Under the pieces are notes generated by a model. The model saw nothing but the letters and a program-made list of their open reading frames with translations. It made no database searches and was not told the DNA's origin. From Ignavibacteria bacterium (GTDB lineage Bacteria; Bacteroidota; Ignavibacteria; Kapaibacteriales; Kapaibacteriaceae): a stretch of DNA of 64,000 bases. Made by a program: the position numbers and the translations under genes. The stretch spans positions 1 through 64,000 of the forward strand of contig JABMNI010000076.1 of the NCBI GenBank assembly GCA_013204605.1. Reading direction: 5' to 3'. Positions 53,961-62,921 of the stretch are shown in pieces. Every line of letters starts with the position of its first letter. Position 1 is the stretch's first letter.

Positions 53961-55470
53961 CAAATGCGTCGTGCTGCAGACACTGCACGATAGCTCCGCG
54001 TTCCACTAAGCCCCTTACCGCCTCCATATCGTGGTACAACACCCTATCTTCTTCTGCGAACGGAACAACGGTACGGATGATTTTATGCACACGCTCGAGT
54101 GGGGCGCTGGACCGCAGCGGTAAAAGCAGGTTGAGCGCTTGGGCGGCACACAGCAGCTCGATGGAAATCACGGCTTCGACGTTTTTCACAACTTGCCACA
54201 ATTTTCTAGCAGCTATACTTCCCATGGAATTGTGGTCTTCTTGATTAGCTGAAGTAGGTATGCTATCAACACTGGCCGGATGTGCAAGAATTTTGTTTTC
54301 ACTAACCAAGGCAGCCGCGGTGTATTGCGCTATCATCATTCCCGAATTCAATCCTCCATTCGTAGTTAAAAACCTGGGCAGACCGCCTAGTGCGGTGTTC
54401 ACCATGCGCTCGGTGCGGCGCTCGGAAATACTTGCTAACTCTGCAACGGCAATTGCAAGAAAATCTAGAACAAGAGCAATTGGTTGACCATGGAAATTGC
54501 CACCTTCGATGTGTATATCGTCGTCAGCAAAAATCAACGGGTTATCCGTAGCGCTATTCATTTCTCGTTCAACTACCGAAGCCACGTACTCAATGGTATC
54601 ACGCGTTGCTCCATGCACCTGTGGCATGCAGCGTAGCGAGTACGCATCCTGCACCTTGTTATCGCCGGCGCGATGAGAATTTCGAATTTCACTATTAGCG
54701 AGCAACGTGCGCAAATTCGCAGCGGTAATTTGTTGTCCTGGGTGTGGCCGTACGGCATGCAGGCGAGCATCGAACGCGTTATCAGTACCCCGTAGCGCAT
54801 CGAGCGAAAGTGCACCTGCAATGTCGGCAGTTGCAGCTAGCATGCGGGCTTTTCCTACCGACATAACACCAAACGCACACATCATTTGCGTTCCGTTTAT
54901 AAGTGCCAGACCCTCTTTTGCTGCCAACCTAACCGGATTAATACCGTTCTCAATCAGCACTTCTGCCGACGCTCTTCCCTGAATGGTACCGCGCCCGATT
55001 AACGCCAGTGCTAGGTGTGATAAGGGGGCTAAGTCACCACTTGAACCCACCGACCCTTGGCTTGGCACATCGGGGATCAACCGTTTGTTCACCATGGCAA
55101 TCATGGCTTCGAGTGTGGAGCGCCTGATGCCGGAAAAACCCTTCGACAAGGCATTAATCCTAAGCACCATCATGCATAGCGTAACCTTTTTTGGAAGGAG
55201 TTCGCCCATGCCGGCACTGTGTGAAATGATGAGATTTTCTTGAAGTTGTTCAACCTGCGCATTGGGGATAAACACATTTGCAAACTCCCCAAAGCCCGTT
55301 GTCATACCATACACAACACGTTCCTCGGCAATCCATTTATCGACCGCACTGCGTGCTTTTTCTACCTGAATCCACGCAGCATCGGAAATGCCAATCGTTC
55401 CATCGGCGGTTTCCAACCACGAATTCAGCTGATCGATGGTTAACGAATTTCCATCTAATTCAAGATGCAT
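53953..55470 (-). CDS. hutH: Histidine ammonia-lyase (MIO tripeptide Ser-Ser-Gly)
   Basis: HutH deaminates histidine to urocanate through the autocatalytic MIO cofactor. The 505-residue length is normal. Family features are 'YGMTTGFGEFANVFI', the SHSAG motif of histidine (rather than Tyr/Phe) lyases, and GSVGSSGDLAPL. The MIO tripeptide reads Ser143-Ser144-Gly145 instead of the usual Ala-Ser-Gly; the central Ser and Gly are kept. No other hut gene is adjacent. Its stop codon lies in a 21-bp repeat. Confidence 0.93.
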   Translation of the reverse strand: MHLELDGNSLTIDQLNSWLETADGTIGISDAAWIQVEKARSAVDKWIAEERVVYGMTTGFGEFANVFIPNAQVEQLQENLIISHSAGMGELLPKKVTLCMMVLRINALSKGFSGIRRSTLEAMIAMVNKRLIPDVPSQGSVGSSGDLAPLSHLALALIGRGTIQGRASAEVLIENGINPVRLAAKEGLALINGTQMMCAFGVMSVGKARMLAATADIAGALSLDALRGTDNAFDARLHAVRPHPGQQITAANLRTLLANSEIRNSHRAGDNKVQDAYSLRCMPQVHGATRDTIEYVASVVEREMNSATDNPLIFADDDIHIEGGNFHGQPIALVLDFLAIAVAELASISERRTERMVNTALGGLPRFLTTNGGLNSGMMIAQYTAAALVSENKILAHPASVDSIPTSANQEDHNSMGSIAARKLWQVVKNVEAVISIELLCAAQALNLLLPLRSSAPLERVHKIIRTVVPFAEEDRVLYHDMEAVRGLVERGAIVQCLQHDAFVS

Positions 55471-55502
55471 ATTGAGGGACGCAATACTTACAAAACTTCA
55501 AA

Positions 55503-56450
55503 CTATTTTTTCTTCTTTTTGTTTGGACCGTTTAAGAAATTACTCCAATTGTATTCCGTAGGAACGGCTCGGCCTTTTTTTGCCAGCTCAATTAAATATG
55601 AAGCAGTTGTATCTAACACCCATTCAAAATTGTCGTCTTGCACGGAACTTTTTTCTGCGTCCGGTGCCGGATTCATGTAGTCGATTGCATACGGAATTCC
55701 ATCGCGCACGGCAAACTCAACTGTATTGAAGTCGTATCCTAGTATGTTGCAAATCTTGATGCTAAGTTCGGTTAGCATCTTGGTCATTTCTGGCGAAGCA
55801 CTAAAGCCTGCCTGATAACGCAAATGGTGTGGGTTTCGGGGCTCGTACGGCATTATGCGAACGTGCTTTTGACCGATACAGTAACAACGATAATATTCGT
55901 TGAACTCAATCCCCTCTTGCAGAGTCATTACAATGTCGCCCGTATCGTTGTATGCATCGAAAAACTCCTCGATCGATTCAACCTTATACACGTGCTTCCA
56001 ACCACCACCATCGAATGGTTTCAGCCAAGCGGGAAAACCAATCTTCTCGAATATTTCTGCCCAGTTTAGCGGATAGGCTAAATTTCGGAATGATTCCCCC
56101 GTTGTATCTGGTGGATGTTGTTTACTTGGCAGCAACGCAGTTCTTGGTACGGAAATCCCGGCCTTCTGCGCAACTGCATAATTGAAGAACTTGTCATCGG
56201 CGCTCCACCAAAACGGATTGTTCACAATTCGAACTCCATTTAGTGCTGCTACCTTAAGCATGGCCCGATAAAACGGAATGTCCTGAGAAATTCTGTCCAG
56301 AATTACATCATATTCGAACAGTTCGTCCAAGGTAATTCCACCAATTTTCACAAACTCAGCGGCAACTCCGGCATCTCGCCGATTTATTTCTTCAACCAGT
56401 GCGGGTGGGAAGGACTGTTCCATTCCAAAAAGAATTCCAATCTTTTTCAT
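55503..56450 (-). CDS. ATP-grasp ligase-like protein
   Basis: The 315-residue protein has an ATP-grasp layout: N-terminal domain to about 90, 'WWSADDKFFNYAVAQKAGIS' before the fold, 'FPAWLKPFDGGGWKHVYKV' as the ATP-binding Lys/Gly loop, and the metal-binding 'VEFAVRDGIPYAIDYMNPAP' (E..D...N). It resembles RimK/glutathione-synthase-type ligases that join a carboxylate to an amine. It ends in five lysines. Substrate and pathway unknown; it stands between lpxH and hutH on the minus strand. Confidence 0.82.
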   Translation of the reverse strand: MKKIGILFGMEQSFPPALVEEINRRDAGVAAEFVKIGGITLDELFEYDVILDRISQDIPFYRAMLKVAALNGVRIVNNPFWWSADDKFFNYAVAQKAGISVPRTALLPSKQHPPDTTGESFRNLAYPLNWAEIFEKIGFPAWLKPFDGGGWKHVYKVESIEEFFDAYNDTGDIVMTLQEGIEFNEYYRCYCIGQKHVRIMPYEPRNPHHLRYQAGFSASPEMTKMLTELSIKICNILGYDFNTVEFAVRDGIPYAIDYMNPAPDAEKSSVQDDNFEWVLDTTASYLIELAKKGRAVPTEYNWSNFLNGPNKKKKK

Positions 56451-56486
56451 TGTTCAGTTCCAAGCAAAAATGTTAGGTGTGCAAAG

Positions 56487-57311
56487 TTACGTTTTGGCAG
56501 TTTGTTGTCCGGAATCATGTACCGACTCCAGTTTCACACCCTGGTTTGGAGAAAATACGGCATAGTGCGGGTCCAAGGTTAACCAGTGTCCAAGATTGAT
56601 GTACACCCCACCACCGCTGATTCCATCACCCTCCAAATGGCTAAACGCCGCTTGGTGCCTATGACCCATTACAACGTACTGAAAGCCCTCAGCTACTTTT
56701 TCCGCGGCAAAGTCCCGCAGGCCATCCTTGGTTCCAAATTCTTTTGAGGATGTGAAATCTCGGCTACTGTAAGAAGTCCTAGAGGCCAGTCCAATACCCA
56801 AATTCGGATGTAGCTTTCTGTAAATCCACAGTGCAAACTTGTTGCGCAAAACCGACCTCAGAATCAAATACCCTTTGTCATTGTGGGCTTTGCCATCTCC
56901 ATGGCTGATGTATATCCGCGTTCCATTAATTGTGGCATCCACATCGCCCCTTTCAATAGAAATACCCAGCTCGTCGTGGAAAAAGTTGTGGTGTCCGAAG
57001 TCGTGGTTGCCCATTAAATACGTGATTCCAATACCCGAATCTCGTAGCTGCTTCAGACAATTCAGTGTGCGAAAGTGGTGCCGCGGAATAACCGTTTCGT
57101 AGTCGAACCAATAGTCGAACAAATCACCCACGATAAACAAATGGTGGGTGGTTGGGGCAATTTGGGCCAGGAATTCTATCAGCAGGTTTTCACGCGCAAC
57201 ATCGGTGGTTTTGGGTCCATAGCCCAGGTGAACGTCGGAGAAAAACACGACATTTTTTCCCGGCGGGACTTGAATTTCGACCGTTGAAACGGACACTACT
57301 TTAGACAACAT
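56487..57311 (-). CDS. lpxH: UDP-2,3-diacylglucosamine diphosphatase-like (LpxH)
   Basis: The 274-residue calcineurin-like phosphoesterase has 'FFSDVHLGYGP', 'FIVGDLFDYWFDY', LMGNHDFGH, 'YISHGDGKAHNDKGYLI' and MGHRHQAAFSH, the full metal-binding set. It is the LpxH family member of lipid A synthesis in Bacteroidota, cleaving UDP-diacylglucosamine to lipid X and UMP. It is slightly longer than E. coli LpxH. The start lies 63 nt from the divergent panB. Confidence 0.88.
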   Translation of the reverse strand: MLSKVVSVSTVEIQVPPGKNVVFFSDVHLGYGPKTTDVARENLLIEFLAQIAPTTHHLFIVGDLFDYWFDYETVIPRHHFRTLNCLKQLRDSGIGITYLMGNHDFGHHNFFHDELGISIERGDVDATINGTRIYISHGDGKAHNDKGYLILRSVLRNKFALWIYRKLHPNLGIGLASRTSYSSRDFTSSKEFGTKDGLRDFAAEKVAEGFQYVVMGHRHQAAFSHLEGDGISGGGVYINLGHWLTLDPHYAVFSPNQGVKLESVHDSGQQTAKT

Positions 57312-57374
57312 CGGGTAAAAATAATGCCCAGAAGTTGGATGTCGAGTATTTTTGCCTTCCTAACAAAGAAATAC

Positions 57375-58196
57375 ATGCCAAATAACCCTACAACCAGAAA
57401 GCGCGTTACAACGCAAACGCTGATGCAAATGAAACAGGCATCAAAGCAAATTGCGTGTTTAACTGCGTACGATTCCCTGACGGCCGGGATTTTAGATAAG
57501 GCCGGGATTGACGTAATCTTAGTTGGTGATTCAGTTGGGAACGTGGTGCAGGGGCACGACACTACGGTACCCGTAACACTCGAGCACATGATTTACCATA
57601 CACAGGCTGTTGGCCGTAACGTTGAGCGTTCTATGGTAGTTACGGACATGCCCTTTATGTCGTACCAGGCATCTCCGCGAGAGGCTTTCCGCAATGCCGG
57701 CCGATTAATGAAGGAGGCCGGTAGTGGTGCTGTCAAGCTGGAGGGTGGCAAGCGCGTGGCCGAAGCCGTGCACCTAATGACCGAGAATGGAATTCCCGTA
57801 ATGGGTCATCTGGGTCTCACACCCCAAAGCATCCACCAGTTCGGTTCTTATCGGGAAAGGGGCTCAACCGAAGCTGAAGCCGATGAGATCTACAAAGACG
57901 CGCAAATTTTGCAGCAAGCCGGGGCCTTTGCTATTGTTTTAGAAAAAATTCCATTGTTGTTGGCTAAGCGGATTACCGAGGGTCTTGCAATTCCTACTAT
58001 CGGCATTGGAGCTGGAAATCACTGCGATGGTCAGATTTTGGTTTGGACGGACATGGTTGGCATGAGCACGGAGTTTAGACCCCGATTTGTTAGGCGATAC
58101 GCTGAGTTGAACGACGTTATAACCAACGCCGTACAGGCTTACATATCTGACGTTCGGGATAAATCCTTCCCTACCGATGCCGAGAGTTACGAATGA
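57375..58196 (+). CDS. panB: 3-methyl-2-oxobutanoate hydroxymethyltransferase
   Basis: PanB adds a hydroxymethyl group from methylene-tetrahydrofolate to 2-ketoisovalerate in pantothenate synthesis. The 273-residue protein shows 'LTAYDSLTAGILDKAGID', VGDSVGNVVQGHDTTVPVT, 'GSGAVKLEGG', 'MGHLGLTPQSIHQFG' and 'TIGIGAGNHCDGQILVW', with metal and catalytic residues intact. The ATG at 57375 gives normal length; a longer frame to 57324 extends into the intergenic region. Its stop overlaps the next ATG by 4 nt. Confidence 0.96.
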   Translation: MPNNPTTRKRVTTQTLMQMKQASKQIACLTAYDSLTAGILDKAGIDVILVGDSVGNVVQGHDTTVPVTLEHMIYHTQAVGRNVERSMVVTDMPFMSYQASPREAFRNAGRLMKEAGSGAVKLEGGKRVAEAVHLMTENGIPVMGHLGLTPQSIHQFGSYRERGSTEAEADEIYKDAQILQQAGAFAIVLEKIPLLLAKRITEGLAIPTIGIGAGNHCDGQILVWTDMVGMSTEFRPRFVRRYAELNDVITNAVQAYISDVRDKSFPTDAESYE

Positions 58197-58600
58197 CGGA
58201 CTGTAGGCATTTCGTAATGTTGATGTTTGTTTTGTTAGCATCTCTTACGTTTGCATTTGTATTTCAAGGTTGCGGTCAGTCTACGGTTACTAATCCGGAA
58301 TCAATTGTGTTTCCAGATTCGGCCGTTAGCTACAATGCTCACGTGTATCCGTTTCTTTCGCTCGCATGCGGGCAGTGTCACGGAGAGTCCACGCGAGCTG
58401 GTGGAATCCGCCTTACGTCCTACAGTGCATTGTTCTTTGATCGGCCCAATCTGGTAGTTCCCGAAAAACCTGACGAGAGTTTATTAGCTCAGGTATTGGA
58501 GGGAGTAATCACTCACAGTACAGGTGGCATAGATAGAGTAACTCCAAATCAAAAACTTGGAATTCGAACTTGGATAAAAGAAGGCGCTTTTTCAAATTGA
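58193..58600 (+). CDS. Monoheme c-type cytochrome lipoprotein
   Basis: The 135-residue exported protein has a lipobox (VFQGCGQ) and one heme site ACGQCHGE at about residue 61, with a downstream 'GIRLTSYSALF' and a C-terminal helix 'QKLGIRTWIKEGAF', the layout of small cytochromes fused elsewhere to planctomycete-type PSCyt modules. A distal Met ligand is not obvious. It overlaps panB by 4 nt (ATGA) but its likely functional partners are the porin-cytochrome and Rieske genes downstream. Confidence 0.85.
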   Translation: MTDCRHFVMLMFVLLASLTFAFVFQGCGQSTVTNPESIVFPDSAVSYNAHVYPFLSLACGQCHGESTRAGGIRLTSYSALFFDRPNLVVPEKPDESLLAQVLEGVITHSTGGIDRVTPNQKLGIRTWIKEGAFSN

Positions 58601-58638
58601 TATTGAATAGCAGAATTTGCAATTAAGGAAATGATTTC

Positions 58639-59661
58639 ATGAAACCACTCAACATAGTGCTAGCCGGAATTCTATTGCTCATAGTTAGCAGTTGTACTAG
58701 GCACGCAGACCCGGCCAAGGTTGAAAGTTTAAAGCTTACAAAAGACGATGTGCGCCTGTTTGAAATGAAGATTCCATCGAACTGGTATATCCAAACCGTT
58801 GGTGGCGAACTAATAGTTGCCACTTCATCCGGTAAGGACGCTCGAAGGTTTCTGGACTTCAGCGCCGGTACAGGTGGCGCAAAAGTTGAACTGCGGGCGT
58901 TGGTGATGGATAGCACTCGCAACATCGACACGCTGCTTAAAAACACAAAACTCATTTTCGAAGATAGTTTGGACAGATACGAAGTTTCCGATGCTACGTT
59001 AGGGGGCAAACCAGCCAAAAAGTTGAGTGTGCACTTTGATCAAGAAGATGGTGAGTACAAAAGTGAGACGTATTTCGCACAGCAGGATTCTGTTATTACC
59101 ATGGTTCAGTTTGCAGCATTTGGAAAAACGTTTGATGCGTTGCAGTCAACGTTCGATGAAATTCTTGCCTCTGTAAAACTTGCAAGACGTGCGGTAGAAT
59201 TGAAACCAAAGGTCGATACGGTACTGAAACCAACCGGACCTGAGCCCCCTTCCGATACCTTGCGTCCGTACAGTTCTGGCAACTTTGCGATTGAAATCCC
59301 GCAGAACTTCGAAGCTAAAAAAGGCCAGTCCTCTGGCATTTCTTCAGTAAGCTTTTTCGGCTCGCGTTACGATTGCGCTATTCAAGTAGACGTGTTCGAT
59401 GCATCGAAGCAGAAAAATCTCGACAAAATAATCGAGCAGAACAAGGGTAATTATGGCGGTGGCAAGGCAACTGCCACAACGTTGGGCGGTCAGAAAGCGT
59501 TCTATTTCAGTTATAACCCAAAGGCAAATATTGCAAGTCGTGCATACTTCACCGTGAAGGGCGATAAAATGTTCAGGATTACGATGAATTGGTACACTCC
59601 GGAACAGAGCATATACCTCCCAATATTTGAAAAGTGTTTGTCTAAAATGACAATGCAGTAA
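58639..59661 (+). CDS. Lipoprotein with two similar PsbP-like domains
   Basis: A 340-residue lipoprotein (lipobox VSSC) containing two domains of similar design: 'FEMKIPSNWYIQTVGGEL' and 'FAIEIPQNFEAKKGQSSG', each followed by beta-strands and a YFA/YFT segment, as in PsbP/Mog1-type alpha-beta sandwiches. A Pro/Thr-rich linker joins them at about 190-205. It sits between two heme-protein genes, 38 nt after the monoheme lipoprotein. Function unknown. Confidence 0.7.
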   Translation: MKPLNIVLAGILLLIVSSCTRHADPAKVESLKLTKDDVRLFEMKIPSNWYIQTVGGELIVATSSGKDARRFLDFSAGTGGAKVELRALVMDSTRNIDTLLKNTKLIFEDSLDRYEVSDATLGGKPAKKLSVHFDQEDGEYKSETYFAQQDSVITMVQFAAFGKTFDALQSTFDEILASVKLARRAVELKPKVDTVLKPTGPEPPSDTLRPYSSGNFAIEIPQNFEAKKGQSSGISSVSFFGSRYDCAIQVDVFDASKQKNLDKIIEQNKGNYGGGKATATTLGGQKAFYFSYNPKANIASRAYFTVKGDKMFRITMNWYTPEQSIYLPIFEKCLSKMTMQ

Positions 59662-59779
59662 GAGCCAGTAGTGTAAAATTTTGGTCCCGTTGCAAGGTTT
59701 CACGTAACCGATGCGTCGCATTAGGGTCTTTTAGTGCGCTTCGGTTGCGTTGCGTTTGCATGTTCACCATCGGAATTTT

Positions 59780-60964
59780 ATGACCAAGGTTGGTTCGCTT
59801 TTCGTTTTTCTTTTCGTTGTTTCCGCTCCGCTTTACGCAATTCCGCAGTTCGCGTTACTAACAGGTAACAGATGCTCGAACTGTCACGTAGCAACGGGTG
59901 GCGGCGGCGGCATGCGTAATGACTTGGGTTGGTATTCATTCAATGATGTATCCATCATTCCGCGCAACGGATCGCTGCTTGGCTGGATGTACGCGGGGGA
60001 CAATTCAAACAAACACTTCGACGACGTTTTTTCTTGGGGAATGGATTTTCGCGTGCAGAATACTCGGTCGTTCAGTTCACCAGATGCACCGCGAGTAACG
60101 TTCCCAATGCAGTCCACCGTGTACGCTTCGTTAAAACCAATCAAGGCGCTAACCATCGAAGGTGGGTTCAACATCTCTAGCCTCCGTAAGTCACCTCAAG
60201 GAGAAAGTGTTCGTTTCCCTGGTCAGCGTGCAGGTCACATTAGCTTGATTTCAAAACTCGACGAAGACGTACCAACCCTACGCATCGGCTTTTTCCGTCC
60301 GTCAGTTGGCATTCGATATGACGATCACACCATGTACCCAATGAGTTATAGCACGGTTGCATCGCGCATTAATTACCTTGCCCCCAATTGGGCAGAATTC
60401 GGTTCGGAAATAACGTGGGAAAAGGAAAAGTGGCTAACTGCTCAAATTGGATTATTCGGTTCGGAAGGTTTGCAGCAGGTTCAGTTGACAGATGGCAATA
60501 CGTACAAAAGCATGATTACAGGTAACTCCCCTACCATTACTGCGCGTGCAGTTCTTTGGAAAAAGTTTTCTGATGATGCGGTAAATACTTATGTAGGGGG
60601 CTCTGCGTTACTCAACGGCGACTTTTCAATGGTGAGTGGATTTGCTGGTTTTGGAATTGCTGATGCCATTTCATTGATGCTAGACGTAACTCACGTAAAT
60701 AAAGCAAATGTTCAACAGTCAACCAATTTCATGACCGAGCTAATGTACCAGTTGTATACACCAGTGTACGTTTATGCGCGCTACGAAACGGGAACAACCA
60801 AACAGCATTTTTCATTGAGCGATAATGTTACCAGCAGTGCCGTGTTTGGATCGCAAATTTTTCTTCTTCCTTACGTCGAGCTTCGTCCGGAATACCGGAT
60901 TTTCGACACCTATCTGCCAGGGTATATAAGTAGATGGAATTTCCAACTACACATTTTTTATTGA
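59780..60964 (+). CDS. Fused monoheme cytochrome-outer-membrane porin (Cyc2-like layout)
   Basis: The 394-residue protein has a signal peptide (MTKVGSLFVFLFVVSAPLYA), then at once IPQFALLTGNRCSNCH, a single CxxCH, a Gly-rich stretch, 'MRNDLGWYSFN', and about 340 residues of amphipathic beta-strands ending in an aromatic (FQLHIFY), i.e. a roughly 16-strand barrel. N-terminal monoheme plus porin is the design of Cyc2 iron oxidases, whose N-terminus also reads P-x-F-A-x-x-TG-x-x-C-x-x-CH. The ATG at 59780 is chosen over an upstream TTG because it starts the signal peptide. It is followed by a small membrane protein and a Rieske protein. Confidence 0.8.
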   Translation: MTKVGSLFVFLFVVSAPLYAIPQFALLTGNRCSNCHVATGGGGGMRNDLGWYSFNDVSIIPRNGSLLGWMYAGDNSNKHFDDVFSWGMDFRVQNTRSFSSPDAPRVTFPMQSTVYASLKPIKALTIEGGFNISSLRKSPQGESVRFPGQRAGHISLISKLDEDVPTLRIGFFRPSVGIRYDDHTMYPMSYSTVASRINYLAPNWAEFGSEITWEKEKWLTAQIGLFGSEGLQQVQLTDGNTYKSMITGNSPTITARAVLWKKFSDDAVNTYVGGSALLNGDFSMVSGFAGFGIADAISLMLDVTHVNKANVQQSTNFMTELMYQLYTPVYVYARYETGTTKQHFSLSDNVTSSAVFGSQIFLLPYVELRPEYRIFDTYLPGYISRWNFQLHIFY

Positions 60965-60977
60965 CAAGGACGCTTGT

Positions 60978-61277
60978 ATGATTTGGAAAACCGTAATAGC
61001 AGCATCAATTGTAGCCATGATAATTGCAGGCGTGATTTGGGTGAACGATGGCATGCATACCTTCACTAAAGATCGTGAATCCGTGGTAACCAAGATTGTC
61101 GACGAGTTATTTGGTACGGAGCGCGAGGAAGTTACGTGGGTGGATAAGTTCACATATGGACTTCTTCCGGACGATATGGCCATCACGTCGATTCATCGCA
61201 GCTATGCCTTTGTTCTGGGAATTGGATTTTCTGCAATTGCACTGAGCTTTTTCATGATGCGCCGTAACAAGTCTTAA
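60978..61277 (+). CDS. Small two-helix membrane protein
   Basis: This 99-residue protein is not recognised. It has a transmembrane helix at about 5-25 and another at 78-95, separated by an acidic 45-residue loop ('DELFGTEREEVTWVDKFTYG'). It begins 13 nt after the cytochrome-porin gene and precedes the Rieske gene, so it may be a membrane partner of the electron-transfer chain. Its last codons and stop are the first unit of a 20-bp repeat array. Confidence 0.7.
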   Translation: MIWKTVIAASIVAMIIAGVIWVNDGMHTFTKDRESVVTKIVDELFGTEREEVTWVDKFTYGLLPDDMAITSIHRSYAFVLGIGFSAIALSFFMMRRNKS

Positions 61278-61323
61278 TGAACGGCTACAAGTCTTTAAAA
61301 AAAGTAACAAGTCACTAAAAATA
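61264..61323. repeat. Three 20-bp repeats starting inside the gene end
   Basis: Units CGTAACAAGTCTTAATGAAC, GGCTACAAGTCTTTAAAAAA and AGTAACAAGTCACTAAAAAT begin at 61264, 61284 and 61304. The first contains the last codons and TAA stop of the small membrane protein. Confidence 0.8.
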
Positions 61324-61371
61324 GAATCGTACTATTATTAGGTCAAAATTTCTTTCGAATGTATTACTCCA

Positions 61372-61845
61372 ATGAAAAATAATTCCAGACGCGACTTTCT
61401 TCGTACAGCAACAACATCGGTAGGATTAGTGCTATCTGCACCAGTTATTGTTGCCATCCTGAGTAGCTGCGAAGAAAACGAAACAACGGCGCCCCCTACC
61501 GGCAAAAAAGTAGTAGTCGACATTTCAACTTTTACTGAACTTTCGGCCCCCGGTGGAATTGTAAGCACCGTAGTTACGGGATTAAATGCCGACAATCGAG
61601 TTTTCATTTCACGAGTATCCGATACCGAATTTGTAGTGTTCAGCACAATTTGCACCCATCAAGGTTGCGAAGTTGGGTCTCCCGCCATGAGCGGCATGCA
61701 CTGTGTTTGTCCGTGCCATAATGCCATGTATTCGCATGTCGACGGCAAAATACTTCGCCAACCATCGTCGGGTTCTGCCACAGATCTTCCGAAGTTTGTA
61801 TCTGAATTTAATTCCAGTACAAACATTCTTACGATTTCTGCTTGA
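61372..61845 (+). CDS. Rieske 2Fe-2S protein with Tat signal
   Basis: The 157-residue protein has a twin-arginine signal (RRDFLRTATTSVG), a Cys (LSSCEEN) that may be a lipobox, and the Rieske ligands C-T-H-Q-G-C and C-P-C-H-N around 'MSGMHCVCPCHNAMY'. It is the redox subunit of a bc1/arsenite-oxidase-type or stand-alone Rieske family, exported folded. No cytochrome b gene adjoins it; the neighbours are the porin-cytochrome and a two-helix protein. Its stop overlaps the next TTG by 4 nt. Confidence 0.93.
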   Translation: MKNNSRRDFLRTATTSVGLVLSAPVIVAILSSCEENETTAPPTGKKVVVDISTFTELSAPGGIVSTVVTGLNADNRVFISRVSDTEFVVFSTICTHQGCEVGSPAMSGMHCVCPCHNAMYSHVDGKILRQPSSGSATDLPKFVSEFNSSTNILTISA

Positions 61846-62921
61846 CACATTTACTTCAATTTTCCGACACTGATTTAGAACACATCCGCAAGGCGTACAG
61901 GCTTGTTACTGAAGAGGGATGGCATCTATCAGGGGCCATCAACAACTGTTTCAAATCCATTACGCCAGAAGCCGGCTACGCACAAACCATTCGCGACGTA
62001 CTGTTTCAAGCCGTCAGATACGGCTCGTTAGAAGTTGCGCTTGAAGGAAGATTGCGCGGCTTTGTCGACCCAGAAAAAGCTGTGTTTCCGAGTTGGTTAC
62101 GAACGCTTATTACCGAGGCTTATCCCGATAGCACTTCCGAAGTAATTACCGCTTCGCTAAAAAATGCCGCTTCGTACGTTCGCGTTAACACTCAAAAAGC
62201 CACCGTGGAACAATGTGTTGCGGCACTGTCAGAGTTAAAGCCAAAACAACTTGCGCCTACCACCATTCTAATTCAACAGCCGTATGGACTGTTCCGCTCA
62301 GCCCCCTACCTAAACGGGTGGATTGAACAACAGGATATTAATTCGCAGTTGGTGGGAACTCTTTTGCCTGTTCAGCCAAACACGCGGGTGGTGGATTATT
62401 GTGCGGGTTCGGGCGGTAAAACTCTGCACCTGGCTGATCGGATGCAGAATGCCGGAAAGATTATTGCGCTGGATGTGAGCGAGCACAAGCTGACCGAACT
62501 GCAAAAACGAGCAACGCGCGCCGGCGCAACAATTATTGAAACGCGGCTCTTAAAAAGCACTAAGGTTGCTAAGCGATTGGCCGCTAGCGCAAAGGCCGTG
62601 CTAGTTGATGCCCCGTGTAGTGGAACCGGAGTGTTGCGAAGAAATCCGGATATTCTGTGGCACCTAACTGAGAAATCTCTCGAAGAACTTTGCACAATTC
62701 AACAAGAGGTTTTGAAAAGGGGCTTTGTGATTCTTAAACCAGGTGGATATCTTTTATTCGCCACATGCAGTTTGCTACCTCAAGAAGGCGAGCAGCAAAT
62801 CGTATCGTTTTTATCGGAACACAAAAATGCTACACTTGAAAAAGAAGTGCGATTCATGCCCGGAGAAAATGGTGGCGATGGTTTTTACACAGCACTGATT
62901 AAGAAATCAGATGCTTCATAA
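61842..62921 (+). CDS. RsmB/NOP-family rRNA (cytosine-C5) methyltransferase
   Basis: The 359-residue protein has an N-terminal NusB-like helical domain (about 1-130) and a methyltransferase domain with 'VVDYCAGSGGKTLHLA', 'IIALDVSEHKLTELQKRA', 'VLVDAPCSGTGVLRRNPD' (first catalytic Cys) and 'LLFATCSLLPQEGEQQI' (second Cys). This is the RsmB class that makes m5C in 16S rRNA. The start is a TTG that overlaps the Rieske stop as TTGA; no ATG gives a full N-terminal domain. Confidence 0.9.
   Translation: MTHLLQFSDTDLEHIRKAYRLVTEEGWHLSGAINNCFKSITPEAGYAQTIRDVLFQAVRYGSLEVALEGRLRGFVDPEKAVFPSWLRTLITEAYPDSTSEVITASLKNAASYVRVNTQKATVEQCVAALSELKPKQLAPTTILIQQPYGLFRSAPYLNGWIEQQDINSQLVGTLLPVQPNTRVVDYCAGSGGKTLHLADRMQNAGKIIALDVSEHKLTELQKRATRAGATIIETRLLKSTKVAKRLAASAKAVLVDAPCSGTGVLRRNPDILWHLTEKSLEELCTIQQEVLKRGFVILKPGGYLLFATCSLLPQEGEQQIVSFLSEHKNATLEKEVRFMPGENGGDGFYTALIKKSDAS

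Noticed and set aside
53953-55470. Tyrosine or phenylalanine ammonia-lyase
   Set aside because: The SHSAG segment is of histidine-lyase type, so HutH is preferred.
59715-59728. ATGCG-T-CGCAT palindrome as an operator
   Set aside because: An 11-bp palindrome can arise by chance, and no second copy was noticed.
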